Shown here: in pieces, positions 17,603-25,889 of the stretch
Layout: every line of letters begins with the position of its first letter
Numbering within the stretch: the stretch's first letter is position 1
Assembly: GCF_002970915.1 (NCBI RefSeq)
Contig: NZ_CP027190.1
Coordinates: forward strand, 1,364,001-1,428,000
DNA length: 64,000 nt
Direction of reading: 5' to 3'
Origin: Lactobacillus sp. CBA3605
GTDB lineage: Bacteria > Bacillota > Bacilli > Lactobacillales > Lactobacillaceae
Made by a program: the position numbers and the translations under genes
Notes under the pieces: generated by a model
What the model saw: the letters and a program-made list of their open reading frames with translations, nothing else
Database searches by the model: none
Told to the model about the DNA's origin: nothing

Positions 17603-18595
17603 ATGAGTAAACCGGTGAATATTACTGAGATTGCTCGCCTCGCGAATGTGTCAGTGGCCACCGTTTCAAACGCACTTAAGGGCAAAAAAAACGTCAGTGC
17701 CGCCACACGTGAGCGCATCATCAAAATCGCAACCTCACATCACTATCAACCAAGTATGGCTGCGCAGGGCTTACGTACTCAACATACCAGGCTAATTGGT
17801 ATGCTAGTTCATGACTTTCAAAACGTCTTTAGTAGCACCATTGCGGAGGACATTAATCAGGAACTACATAAGCGTGGCTACTCGTTGGTCATGATTGCTA
17901 ATAATAGTAAACGCCTACTAAATGCCAGTTTATTTGATGGCCTAATTGTCTTTAATTATCCAGCTTCAAAACAACACCTGGAAAATATGGTTACTGCTTC
18001 CAAGCTGCCCACTGTCCTCATGGCTAGTGACAGTACTTTAGACAACGTCGTCAACATCGTCACGGACAATCAGCGATCTACCGCCAAATTGAGCCAGTTA
18101 TACGAGCATACGGACCATACGAAAGTCTGCTTTTTAACAAACGATCTCGATTCCTATAATTCTGAACGCCGCTGGCAAACCTATCATAACTATTTTATGC
18201 GCCATCATCACTATGATATAACTTCAGATACTTTTAACGCTCACTTCCGTAGCGAACCCGCTCGTGAACTCGCCCTGCGTTTATTACAAGCTCACCAATA
18301 CAATTTCTTCTATTGTTTGAACGATATGATGGCTTATGGTGTCTATCAAGCAGCCAAAGCGCTTGGTTTAACCATTGGACAAGATATTAGTGTTGTCGGC
18401 TTTGACAATACCCAACATAACTTAGCCATTTTCCAGCCCAAGTTAACGACAGCTGATCCTAGTATGCATTTATGGAGTGAAATGATTAGTAATAGTCTCG
18501 TTAGCCGTATTGAAGGACAACAACCACTCACTAATCAAACTGTCTATGTCCCTAGTCACGTTATTCACGGTGACTCTGTTCATTTAGTTAAATAA
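17603..18595 (+). CDS. LacI-family transcriptional regulator (MFS/DUF2264/GH88 operon)
   Basis: This 330-residue repressor has an N-terminal LacI helix-turn-helix (ITEIARLANVSVATVSNALKG, 7-27), the hinge HYQPSMAAQGLRTQHTRLIG, and a periplasmic-binding-like sensor domain. The sensor begins LIGMLVHDFQNVFSSTIAEDI and includes FFYCLNDMMAYGVYQAAKALGL and VVGFDN. ATG at 17603 has TGGAGG upstream. It lies after the operon terminator with its own promoter. Its most likely site is the 24-bp palindrome at 12911, upstream of the MFS gene. The inducer is probably an intermediate of uronate breakdown. Confidence 0.9.
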   Translation: MSKPVNITEIARLANVSVATVSNALKGKKNVSAATRERIIKIATSHHYQPSMAAQGLRTQHTRLIGMLVHDFQNVFSSTIAEDINQELHKRGYSLVMIANNSKRLLNASLFDGLIVFNYPASKQHLENMVTASKLPTVLMASDSTLDNVVNIVTDNQRSTAKLSQLYEHTDHTKVCFLTNDLDSYNSERRWQTYHNYFMRHHHYDITSDTFNAHFRSEPARELALRLLQAHQYNFFYCLNDMMAYGVYQAAKALGLTIGQDISVVGFDNTQHNLAIFQPKLTTADPSMHLWSEMISNSLVSRIEGQQPLTNQTVYVPSHVIHGDSVHLVK

Positions 18596-18989
18596 CATGG
18601 TTCTTCAAGATGACTATTGCTGGCTACAATGTCGTTGTCAACCCTTGCTCTTTAATGATACACAAAGGTTAAAAGCACCAAAATCGTCTCGATTATAGTG
18701 ATATTGACAATAGCTATGTCTAAAAATGGATTTGTACGAATTCATTGCTTCGTCAGTCAATATGAAAAATTGGGTCAAAACAAATGGCCAACCATCTAAA
18801 ACCAGTGTTTAGCTATATGTTGTTACTGATAACATCGGATGTGATGGTGTCTTGACCGATAATTTTATCAGTCTTACACCCTAGACATATCTGAGAAAAT
18901 TGGCTGTGAATTGCCAGTAACTGTGATAGATTAATTAACACGACACACACTTATAACAAAAGCTGATCGAAAAGATACCCAATCAGTAA
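18596..18989. other. non-coding, probably decayed insertion sequence
   Basis: No intact gene is visible. The stretch has short broken frames, including VTDNIGCDGVLTDNFISLTP near 18822-18885. It shares a 20-base motif (TTGTTACTGATAACATCGGA, 18820-18839) with the inverted-repeat element near 25748. The following bases are recognisable IS30 transposase debris, so this may be the rest of that element or a second one. Confidence 0.4.
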
Positions 18990-19175
18990 ACGATGCCTTG
19001 CTAGAAATGTTCTTTCAAATTCTATTATCCCTGATCAAGGTACAGAGTTCCTACAATTAAACAATATTCGAGATGATTTAGGCATCACCATCTATTGGTC
19101 AAACCCATGTTCAATAGAACCACGAGGAACCAATGAAAATACCAATGGTTTAATTCGAGAATATTGTACGCCAGC
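18990..19175 (+). pseudogene. IS30-family transposase fragment
   Basis: One frame reads IIPDQGTEFLQLNNIRDDLG, then PRGTNENTNGLIREYC. These are the second Asp and the Glu region of the IS30 DDE catalytic domain (DxGTEF and RGTNENxNGLxREY). Everything upstream is too broken to read and the C-terminus is lost. The fragment ends about 80 bases from the stop of the convergent EIIA gene. Confidence 0.75.
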
Positions 19176-19251
19176 AGAGCTTTTATTCGTGCTGCTATTA
19201 AACCTGTACGAAAAAGAGATTGTGCTCATTGCCCAATCTCTTGTAACACTG

Positions 19252-19659
19252 CTATTCATCATTGTCGTTATCAGTTGTTTCTAACTGCGTTACAACATCA
19301 AACAGATTATCCTGACCAACTAGTAAAGCTGCTATCGGCTGATATGCATCGTTGCTTAAGTTTAAATATAAGTCTAGAATCATTGGTAAATTAAGGCTGG
19401 CTAGAATACTAACTTGCTCATTATCTGCGTATTGTTCCAAACAAACATTGCAAGGAGTTCCACCCGGTAGATCCACAACGATCACGGTTTCACTCGTTGT
19501 TGAACATTCAATATCTATCCGCTGACCTAATTCATCCTTACTGATTTCGCCATCAAAAATTACTGCAGCAACATTTTCATGCCCACCGGCGATCATATCC
19601 AAGCTATTCAAATAACTCTGTGCCAAATCACCATGACTTACTAATATTAATTTTCGCAT
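19252..19659 (-). CDS. PTS mannose-family EIIA component (GH35 operon)
   Basis: This 135-residue EIIA subunit begins MRKLILVSHGDLAQSYLNSL with His9 as the expected phosphorylation site, and has VIVVDLPGGTPCNVCL, the usual DLxGGTPxN segment. It is the last gene of the leftward operon gntR-EIIC-EIID-EIIB-GH88-GH35-EIIA, and its start overlaps the end of the GH35 gene by 13 bases, which suggests translational coupling. The placement of EIIA at the far end, after two glycosidases, differs from the first PTS operon. Decayed IS30 sequence lies just downstream. Confidence 0.92.
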   Translation of the reverse strand: MRKLILVSHGDLAQSYLNSLDMIAGGHENVAAVIFDGEISKDELGQRIDIECSTTSETVIVVDLPGGTPCNVCLEQYADNEQVSILASLNLPMILDLYLNLSNDAYQPIAALLVGQDNLFDVVTQLETTDNDNDE

Positions 19660-21413
19660 TCGTCTGCCTCCTTTGCTTGATCACTAAATTGTAATTGGGT
19701 AATTGCTTTTTCAGTTGTCTCAAAAACCACCAATTCATTCTGACAGGACTTTAAAAAATCTTTCGGAATATACAAAGTTTGCATCGGACCGGCTTGCCAA
19801 TACCGTCCTAAATTATGACCGTTCAAAATCGCAACACCTTTACCAAAATGAGAGCAATCAAGGTAGGTTCCATGTAGCTCCGAGCAGTCAAAGTTAAACC
19901 TCGTCAACGTTGGCCCATATTGAACAGTAGTGCTCGTTTGCCAGTCTACTTGAGATAAACGGCTAAAATCAATAAACCATTGTCGCCAACCAAAATGTAA
20001 ATGTCGATCAATGACGACCCCAGTTCGAATCCCCTTAGACTGCGTCGGCGATAATAACCGTTGCCCATAATTAACGCGACCAGTATTTTCAACCAGAATC
20101 TGTAACTGAGTTTGCAACGTAATCAGTACTTCTAGTTCATCACCTAAGGTTGATTGATATTGGGTTGCCACCAATTTTTGATTGACATAAATATCAGCAC
20201 GATCAGCAGCATCGACTAATTTAAGTTTTTCAGGCTGATTTTGACCCGCAACCGTCGTTTGATAAAATTGATAACCATAGCCACTACCCTGTTCCATCGG
20301 CAGGGGTATGACTGAATCAGCGACTTGCCCGAGCTCGTCTAAGACGTCAATTAACCGCACTTGCACCATTGCTTTAACCGCTGGGTAAGTCTTAGTAGTC
20401 GGCATGTTTGGTACAACAGATGGCACCTTTAAGACCGCCTGTAATTCAGTAAATTTGACATTAGGTTGACCATTTTCATGCAAAATTGCGTCATAGTCAT
20501 ACGAAGTCACTTGTGGATAATCAATCACTTGCCGGGAAGAACTCCCATTGTAAAATCCAAAGTTAGTTCCGCCACGAAACATATATAAATTGAAACTAGC
20601 ACCAGCATCAACTAGCTCTTGTAAATCAGTCTTAAAACTTGAAACATCACGTTTAATGATTTTTTCCTGCCAACGATTAAACCAGCCATCCCAAAATTCC
20701 ATACACATAAGGGGCCACTGTTTACCATGTGCTTTCATAAATTGCCGTAATTCAACTAAATTTTCTGATGAATGGGATCCAAAATTAGCCGTGACGAGCA
20801 CATCATCATCAATCAAGCTCCCTGCAGCCAGGGCTTGTTGCCAGCTACCATCCGCGGTAAATAAGGGAACATCAACACCGTCATCGATCATGATCTGCTT
20901 GATTGCACGTAAATAGGCCTTATCATTACCAAACGATCCATATTCATTTTCAACTTGCATCATTAAGACTGGCCCACCATGAGTAATTTGTAAGGGGACC
21001 AAGACCTTAAATAATTCGGCATAATACGCTTTGACCTTACTCATAAATCTAGGCGTATTCGAACGAACCAGCATATCTGAATAACGTAATAACCAGGCTG
21101 GAAAACCACCAAATTCCCATTCCGCACAAATATACGGACTCGGTCTTAAAATGACGTATAAGTCTAACTTTTGCGCCAATAAGACAAACTCCCGGACATC
21201 TGCTTGACCAGCAAAGTTAAATTGACCTTCCACTGATTCATGGATATTCCAAGGAATGTACGTCTCGACCGTATTCAGCCCGGACAACTTCAAGGCGCGT
21301 AAGGTAGGCTCCCACTCACTTGGTGCCAAGCGAAAATAATGAACTGCCCCCGCATGAATCTTAAACGGTTGGTTATTTAAATAAAATTGTGATTTAACTT
21401 CAAATTTTTCCAT
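19647..21413 (-). CDS. GH35 beta-galactosidase
   Basis: This 588-residue protein is a complete GH35 enzyme of the compact type (like streptococcal BgaC, about 595 residues). The N-terminal barrel has HAGAVHYFRLAPSEW, GLNTVETYIPWNIHE and ILRPSPYICAEWEFGG. The acid/base is Glu157 in QVENEYGSFG and the nucleophile is Glu239 in MCMEFWDGWFNRW. Two beta-sandwich domains follow. No signal peptide is present, so it is cytoplasmic. BgaC-type enzymes cleave terminal beta-1,3-linked galactose. Here it is paired with a mannose-family PTS, as in the streptococcal BgaC locus, but with a GH88 gene added. It probably removes galactose from the imported oligosaccharide. Confidence 0.93.
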   Translation of the reverse strand: MEKFEVKSQFYLNNQPFKIHAGAVHYFRLAPSEWEPTLRALKLSGLNTVETYIPWNIHESVEGQFNFAGQADVREFVLLAQKLDLYVILRPSPYICAEWEFGGFPAWLLRYSDMLVRSNTPRFMSKVKAYYAELFKVLVPLQITHGGPVLMMQVENEYGSFGNDKAYLRAIKQIMIDDGVDVPLFTADGSWQQALAAGSLIDDDVLVTANFGSHSSENLVELRQFMKAHGKQWPLMCMEFWDGWFNRWQEKIIKRDVSSFKTDLQELVDAGASFNLYMFRGGTNFGFYNGSSSRQVIDYPQVTSYDYDAILHENGQPNVKFTELQAVLKVPSVVPNMPTTKTYPAVKAMVQVRLIDVLDELGQVADSVIPLPMEQGSGYGYQFYQTTVAGQNQPEKLKLVDAADRADIYVNQKLVATQYQSTLGDELEVLITLQTQLQILVENTGRVNYGQRLLSPTQSKGIRTGVVIDRHLHFGWRQWFIDFSRLSQVDWQTSTTVQYGPTLTRFNFDCSELHGTYLDCSHFGKGVAILNGHNLGRYWQAGPMQTLYIPKDFLKSCQNELVVFETTEKAITQLQFSDQAKEADECEN

Positions 21414-21426
21414 AATTTATCACTTC

Positions 21427-22575
21427 TCACCAATATGTTTGCCAAGCCGGATCATGTAGGCGCATCAAGGCTTCCATATAGAAGTAGTCACCCCATAAAT
21501 TGGCTTCATCAATTCCTTTGCCTTGTGCATAAGCATACACCCCATGTTGTAACAAACCGGCTTGACCCGGTTGAGTACGATAAGCATCGAGTGCACTTAA
21601 AATTCCTTTCGCATCACGTTGACCGTGTAACACATAGCTTTGTCGCTGGGCTTCAATCAACCCACAAGCGACAATCGCTGCTGCTGAGCTATCTTTCGGT
21701 TCATGACTGGTTTCATCAAAAATCAAGTCCCAATAAGGTACCTGATCGGTCGCTGAATGCTCCAAGTAATATGTGAGTAGCCGGTCGTAAAGCTGCCGAT
21801 CATCCGCTGTTGGAAAACAACTTTTATACAACGGTAACCCTAGCAAGATCCAAGCTTGACCGCGAGCCCAACAGGAATCATCCGAATAGCCTTGATAAGT
21901 CGCACCTTTTAATGGCGCACCCGTTTTAGGATCAAAGTAAAACGTATGGTAAGTCGAGTAATCCGGCCGCACAATATGCTGAATGACTTGTTGGTAATGG
22001 GCTTGTCCGGCCGCCGCGTATCGTTCATCACCAGAAAGCCTCGTGGCGGCAAATAATAACGGTAAGTTTAGTAAAGAATCAATGATCAATCGATACTCTT
22101 TAGGATCACCAACTTGACCCCAAGCCTGAATAAAATGTCCCTTACTTTGGAACCGGCTTAAAAGCACATCCGCCGCTTGCATAATCATGTCTTGATATTG
22201 ACCAGTGACCTGATACCCCGCTACCGCTGATAATGAATACAAAAAACCAATATCGTGATGATCCAAAACAAAATGATCATCCAATCGTTGCTGAAAACTG
22301 ACTAACTGATCGCTGGCAACCTGACGATACTGTTCATCACCAGTAACTTGATAGCTCATCCATAACATGGCCGTCCAAAACCCATTGGTCCAGTCATCAT
22401 TACCTTTAATCCGATACTGCATCTCTGTCGTGCAAGCTGATGGAAAGTGACCACTAAACCTAGGCATTTGGGCGCGCACTTTTTCAACACAAGCCATCAA
22501 TCGATCTGTTACCCATTGGTCATCTACCGGTGCTGCTAATTTTGTTAACTGTGCAGTCGCTTGGGCTTTTAACAT
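21427..22575 (-). CDS. unsaturated glucuronyl hydrolase (GH88), GH35 operon copy
   Basis: This 382-residue protein has GH88 motifs: DWTNGFWTAMLWMSYQ (61-76), HHDIGFLYSLSAV with Asp108, YRLIIDSLLNLPLLF with Asp166, and DSCWARGQAWILLG. Both catalytic Asp residues are present. It has an extra N-terminal stretch (DQWVTDRLMACVEKVRAQMPRFSGHFPSA) not seen in the other two copies and is the most divergent of the three. It most resembles the hyaluronate or chondroitin disaccharide enzymes of streptococci and enterococci, so it may have a different substrate. ATG at 22575 has GTGAGGAG upstream. GH35 follows 13 bases later. Confidence 0.92.
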   Translation of the reverse strand: MLKAQATAQLTKLAAPVDDQWVTDRLMACVEKVRAQMPRFSGHFPSACTTEMQYRIKGNDDWTNGFWTAMLWMSYQVTGDEQYRQVASDQLVSFQQRLDDHFVLDHHDIGFLYSLSAVAGYQVTGQYQDMIMQAADVLLSRFQSKGHFIQAWGQVGDPKEYRLIIDSLLNLPLLFAATRLSGDERYAAAGQAHYQQVIQHIVRPDYSTYHTFYFDPKTGAPLKGATYQGYSDDSCWARGQAWILLGLPLYKSCFPTADDRQLYDRLLTYYLEHSATDQVPYWDLIFDETSHEPKDSSAAAIVACGLIEAQRQSYVLHGQRDAKGILSALDAYRTQPGQAGLLQHGVYAYAQGKGIDEANLWGDYFYMEALMRLHDPAWQTYW

Positions 22576-22675
22576 CTTCCACCACTCCTCACGTTCACTT
22601 TAAACTAAAAGCCCGCGATCTCACTGAAATGACGCTGTCAGCGAATTGCAGGCTCCACCATTTATCTCTAACGGA

Positions 22676-23155
22676 CTATTTCAAAAACTTGCTCATTTCA
22701 ACTTCCGCATCATCCGGTACCATTTGCGCCGTCACGTCAACACCTTTAGCAATCAAGGCTTCTAAATCAGCCCGTTCTTCAGGTAAGAGACTGACTGACT
22801 TTTTGACCTGCACCGTACCTTCACGATTAGACATATTACCAACGTTAATTTTGGTAATATCTAAGCCAGCATTCACTAAATCCAATAAAACACTGGGCCG
22901 TCGAACGACTAGTAACACCCGTTGTTTTACATATTTATCGGCTTGAATATTCGTAATTGCCTTTTCTTCGGTAATAATTGAAGTACTAATGCCACTAGGG
23001 GCTGCCATCCGTAAGATACTCTTTTGAATGCTATCGTTAGCAACTTCATCATCGATTACCATGATGCGGTTGACCCGTAAACCAGTGGCCCAACGCGTAG
23101 CAACTTGACCGTGAATCAAACGATCATCAATTCTAATATTTACAAATCCTTGCAT
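22676..23155 (-). CDS. PTS mannose-family EIIB component (GH35 operon)
   Basis: This 159-residue EIIB subunit has NIRIDDRLIHGQVATRWATGL at the N-terminus, with His15 as the phosphorylated residue. It belongs to the second complete mannose-family PTS in the window and lies between EIID and the GH88 gene. The 100-base gap before the GH88 start shows only a short CGCTG/CAGCG repeat. Confidence 0.92.
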   Translation of the reverse strand: MQGFVNIRIDDRLIHGQVATRWATGLRVNRIMVIDDEVANDSIQKSILRMAAPSGISTSIITEEKAITNIQADKYVKQRVLLVVRRPSVLLDLVNAGLDITKINVGNMSNREGTVQVKKSVSLLPEERADLEALIAKGVDVTAQMVPDDAEVEMSKFLK

Positions 23156-23174
23156 GTTTAGCGCTCCTTACTCT

Positions 23175-23972
23175 TTAAGCAAAAATCTTCAAGTTATAAG
23201 CTAAAACTCCGACTACGATCAAGATCAAGGTAACTCGAGTTGAATTCATCTTCTTACGACCTAATAACCAGTAAGCCAGCAAAACAACTAACGCAGGAGC
23301 AAGACCTGGCATAATTTGATCCGCCATATCCTGTAATGAAATCTTAACGCCACCCTGTTTGTACTTGTAAGCAAAGACCGCAGTGATGACGGATGGAATC
23401 AATGCCCCAATAACGGTCAAACCAAGAATATTGGCTGCGCTCGTAATCTTCTTGAGTCGATTACCAAGAGAATCAATCAACTTGATCCCTTCACGATAAC
23501 CCATGCCGAAGAAGCTACGCATAATTCCAAGACGCAAGAACCCGTAAGCAATCCATAGAATTAACCCAACTGGATTACCCTTCAAAGCCATGTATGAGGC
23601 AATCGAGCCAATGATCGTGTTTGGAATAACCGCAAACAACGTATCACCAATCCCGGCGAATGGTCCCATCATCCCAGTTTTTAGACCGGCAACTGTATCT
23701 TTAGCGGCAATCCCTTGTTTTTCTTGGATCGCACTGTCGACACCTAAGATGATTGGTGCCATCGAGTTATTCGTATTGAAGAATTGTAATTCATTAATGG
23801 CAGCTTCGGCAGCAATATCGGTTTTACCATAAATTTGTTTTATCAGCGGATAAACACTGTAATAATAGCCTAAGCCTTGCATTTTTTCGTAGTTCCAACC
23901 GGCTTGGCCGAAGAAATACCAGCGCCAAAAAGTCTTTTTATTCGTTTTGCTTAATTCAACTTTATTACTCAT
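23175..23972 (-). CDS. PTS mannose-family EIID component (GH35 operon)
   Basis: This membrane subunit has the EIID pattern WYFFGQAGWNYEKMQGLGYYYSV..., then AAKDTVAGLKTGMMGPFAGIGDTL and hydrophobic helices to the C-terminus. I start it at ATG 23972 (MSNKVELSK), with GAAGGAG upstream and an 8-base overlap with EIIC. A longer frame to 24047 would overlap EIIC by 83 bases. It pairs with EIIC to form the sugar channel. The same 8-base EIIC/EIID overlap occurs in the first PTS operon. Confidence 0.92.
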   Translation of the reverse strand: MSNKVELSKTNKKTFWRWYFFGQAGWNYEKMQGLGYYYSVYPLIKQIYGKTDIAAEAAINELQFFNTNNSMAPIILGVDSAIQEKQGIAAKDTVAGLKTGMMGPFAGIGDTLFAVIPNTIIGSIASYMALKGNPVGLILWIAYGFLRLGIMRSFFGMGYREGIKLIDSLGNRLKKITSAANILGLTVIGALIPSVITAVFAYKYKQGGVKISLQDMADQIMPGLAPALVVLLAYWLLGRKKMNSTRVTLILIVVGVLAYNLKIFA

Positions 23973-24753
23973 CTTCCATATCTCCTTCATCATCAGTGTC
24001 GGCAGCAGTTGGTTGTGCTGATTTTTGATTGTCCATACCAAACGCAATTAATGCCATGGCTAAACCGATCATTGCAGCTCCGATAACGGGGACCTTCAAA
24101 AAGGCCGCTAGGAAAAAACCAACTAATAGAAAAGCAAAATTTTTCTTTAATGGTAAGTAGCGTAGCAAGATAGCAATTCCTAAGGCTGGCAAGATACCAC
24201 CGGCCGTTTTCAAACCATTCATTAACCACATTGGTAGGTTATTGACAACATCTTGAACGAATTGTGAGCCGAAAACTAATGCTAAGAAAACAGGTAACAT
24301 CCGCGAGAGTGACGTTGGAATAATCCCATACAGGTTCATATATGTCGCAGACTTCAGCTTACTTTCACTAACCAATTTTTCAGCATGGTGTTGTAAGAAC
24401 GTGTTGCAGAAACGGGCCAAGACATCTAACTGAATCATCAATAGACCAATTGGAACAGCTAGAGTTGCCCCAAATTCAGCTCCTTTTCCGCTCAAAACAG
24501 CAAACGCTGTTCCGAGCAAAGCCCCGGTCATATAATCTGGCATCGAAGAACCACCAAAGTTTCCAACTCCGAGGACTAACAAGTTCAAAGTTCCACCAAC
24601 AATCAGACCAGTTTGTACGTCTCCCATGATTAAGCCGGCAAAGAAACCAGCCATCGTTGGCTTAACCATTCCAAATGTGGTGTTGTTACCATCATAAATT
24701 GCAAAACCTGAATATAGCGTAATTAATAATATTTGCCACCATTGAATTGTCAT
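23965..24753 (-). CDS. PTS mannose-family EIIC component (GH35 operon)
   Basis: This 262-residue polytopic membrane protein begins MTIQWWQILLITLYSGFAIYDGNNTTFG and contains IVGGTLNLLVLGVGNFGGSSMPDYM, both typical of the EII-Sor (EIIC) family. An acidic tail ends the protein. The start ATG at 24753 has GGGGG-type purines upstream and lies 15 bases after the stop of the GntR gene, so the regulator is the first gene of the operon. Confidence 0.92.
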   Translation of the reverse strand: MTIQWWQILLITLYSGFAIYDGNNTTFGMVKPTMAGFFAGLIMGDVQTGLIVGGTLNLLVLGVGNFGGSSMPDYMTGALLGTAFAVLSGKGAEFGATLAVPIGLLMIQLDVLARFCNTFLQHHAEKLVSESKLKSATYMNLYGIIPTSLSRMLPVFLALVFGSQFVQDVVNNLPMWLMNGLKTAGGILPALGIAILLRYLPLKKNFAFLLVGFFLAAFLKVPVIGAAMIGLAMALIAFGMDNQKSAQPTAADTDDEGDMEDE

Positions 24754-24768
24754 GTTACAAAATCCCCC

Positions 24769-25473
24769 TTAAACGGTTTTTACTTCTACTTCAAAATAAT
24801 CCCATCGTTTATAACTCTCGACATATTCAATCACTGTGTTATCGAATAAATAGCTGTGACGGTGAATAAAAGCCGCTGGTTGTTGTGCTGAATCTAATTG
24901 TAGCAATTGACTTTCGGCCATTGGTACTGGAAAAATGATATTAGTTGTTTCATCAATCTTGGTACTGAATAAATCAATACCACTATCATCACGGATTCGC
25001 TCATATAATGAATCATAATAGCTTGGATTCTTAAGCGCTTTCAAATTGAAGTAGTCAGCAACTAAATAAGTATGTTGCAACTGTACAGGGATGTCATTGG
25101 CTTGGCGTAACCGCATAATATGATAATAGCCATCGCCAGTTGCTAATCCCAATTCTTTAAGAATTCGCGGATCATGTTCTTTATTAATTGATAAAACTTT
25201 GACCCGCTCATCAGCATCGTTATTTTTTTCCCGATCGAAGATCTTAACGACTTGCCCATTTCGAGCACGCGACACAAAGGTCCCTTTTCCTTGATGTCTA
25301 ACCAATAATCCCTTTGAAACTAATTCATTAATTGCCTTGATGACAGTTGCGGAACTCACTTTAAATCGCTTTTTAAGTTCGGCTTCTGAGTAGAACTTAT
25401 CACCTGCCTTAAATTCACCATTCTTCAATTGATACAATAAAAACTGTTCGACTTGCTGATATTTTAATTGCAT
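24769..25473 (-). CDS. GntR/HutC-family transcriptional regulator
   Basis: This 234-residue regulator has an N-terminal winged helix (FLLYQLKNGEFKAGDKFYSEAELKKRFKVSSATVIKAINELVSKGLLVRHQGKGTFV in outline, residues 11-67) and a C-terminal UTRA ligand domain (YHIMRLRQANDIPVQLQHTYL; EYVESYKRWDYFEVEV). UTRA regulators usually sense phosphorylated sugars. ATG at 25473 has GGAGG upstream. It heads the GH35/GH88 PTS operon and faces a 16-bp palindrome in its own leader, so it is probably an autoregulated repressor relieved by the imported phospho-oligosaccharide. Confidence 0.92.
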   Translation of the reverse strand: MQLKYQQVEQFLLYQLKNGEFKAGDKFYSEAELKKRFKVSSATVIKAINELVSKGLLVRHQGKGTFVSRARNGQVVKIFDREKNNDADERVKVLSINKEHDPRILKELGLATGDGYYHIMRLRQANDIPVQLQHTYLVADYFNLKALKNPSYYDSLYERIRDDSGIDLFSTKIDETTNIIFPVPMAESQLLQLDSAQQPAAFIHRHSYLFDNTVIEYVESYKRWDYFEVEVKTV

Positions 25474-25488
25474 TTCTTAAACACCTCC

Positions 25489-25504
25489 GGTTAACCGGTT
25501 AACC
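25489..25504. promoter_or_regulatory. 16-bp palindromic operator for the GntR regulator
   Basis: GGTTAACCGGTTAACC is a perfect palindrome about 16 bases before the gntR start codon, downstream of the -10 region on the minus strand. Position and symmetry suggest autoregulation of the operon. Confidence 0.75.
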
Positions 25505-25517
25505 CAACAAATATAAT

Positions 25518-25551
25518 TTAGCATGATTTCCACCATTTGTAAACGGTTTCA
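25518..25551 (-). promoter_or_regulatory. promoter with overlapping cre site, GntR-PTS-GH35 operon
   Basis: The bases 25538-25551 read TGTAAACGGTTTCA, a perfect match to the cre consensus TGWAANCGNTNWCA. On the minus strand TTTACA inside it serves as -35, with TAAATT 17 bases downstream as -10. CcpA would therefore compete directly with RNA polymerase. Confidence 0.75.
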
Positions 25552-25569
25552 ACAAGTTTATTATTAAAA

Positions 25570-25606
25570 AGTGACTAACTTAACTTTAAAAGCTAAGTCA
25601 GTCACT
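25570..25606 (-). terminator. terminator downstream of the second kdgK
   Basis: Arms AGTGACT-AACTTA and TAAGTC-AGTCACT form a stem; read leftwards it is followed by TTTTTAATAATAAA. It would stop transcripts from the kdgK at 25890 before the gntR promoter. Confidence 0.7.
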
Positions 25607-25747
25607 CATATTATTATTTATTTAAAGATCGAAAGACTAAAAACTATCATGTCAGCAACTATTGTTCCTAAATTCGCATCATGGAGAACACTCCGTCAGT
25701 CAGAGCGACCAGTTATATACTAATCAAAACCGTTGATTAACTGTAGC

Positions 25748-25828
25748 TTGCTGCTGATAGCATCGGACCTGACAGTGGTGTAAGACCGCACTATTTCTGG
25801 ATCTACGTCTGCATGCTATCAGTAACAA
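25748..25828. repeat. inverted-repeat element, possible IS or MITE remnant
   Basis: Arms TTGCTGCTGATAGCAT (25748-25763) and ATGCTATCAGTAACAA (25813-25828) are inverted copies with 13 of 16 positions matching. A related copy, TTGTTACTGATAACAT, lies at 18820-18835 in decayed sequence. No gene is seen between 25607 and 25889. Confidence 0.4.
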
Positions 25829-25889
25829 CAGGAAGTCATAATAATATTCCAGCAGTTTTCATCTTTTAACCCCTGAGATTATTTATTAT

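Noticed and set aside
19164..19394. 76-codon plus-strand frame across the IS30 fragment and EIIA gene
   Set aside because: Most of it is antisense to the EIIA gene; it is not in the transposase reading frame.
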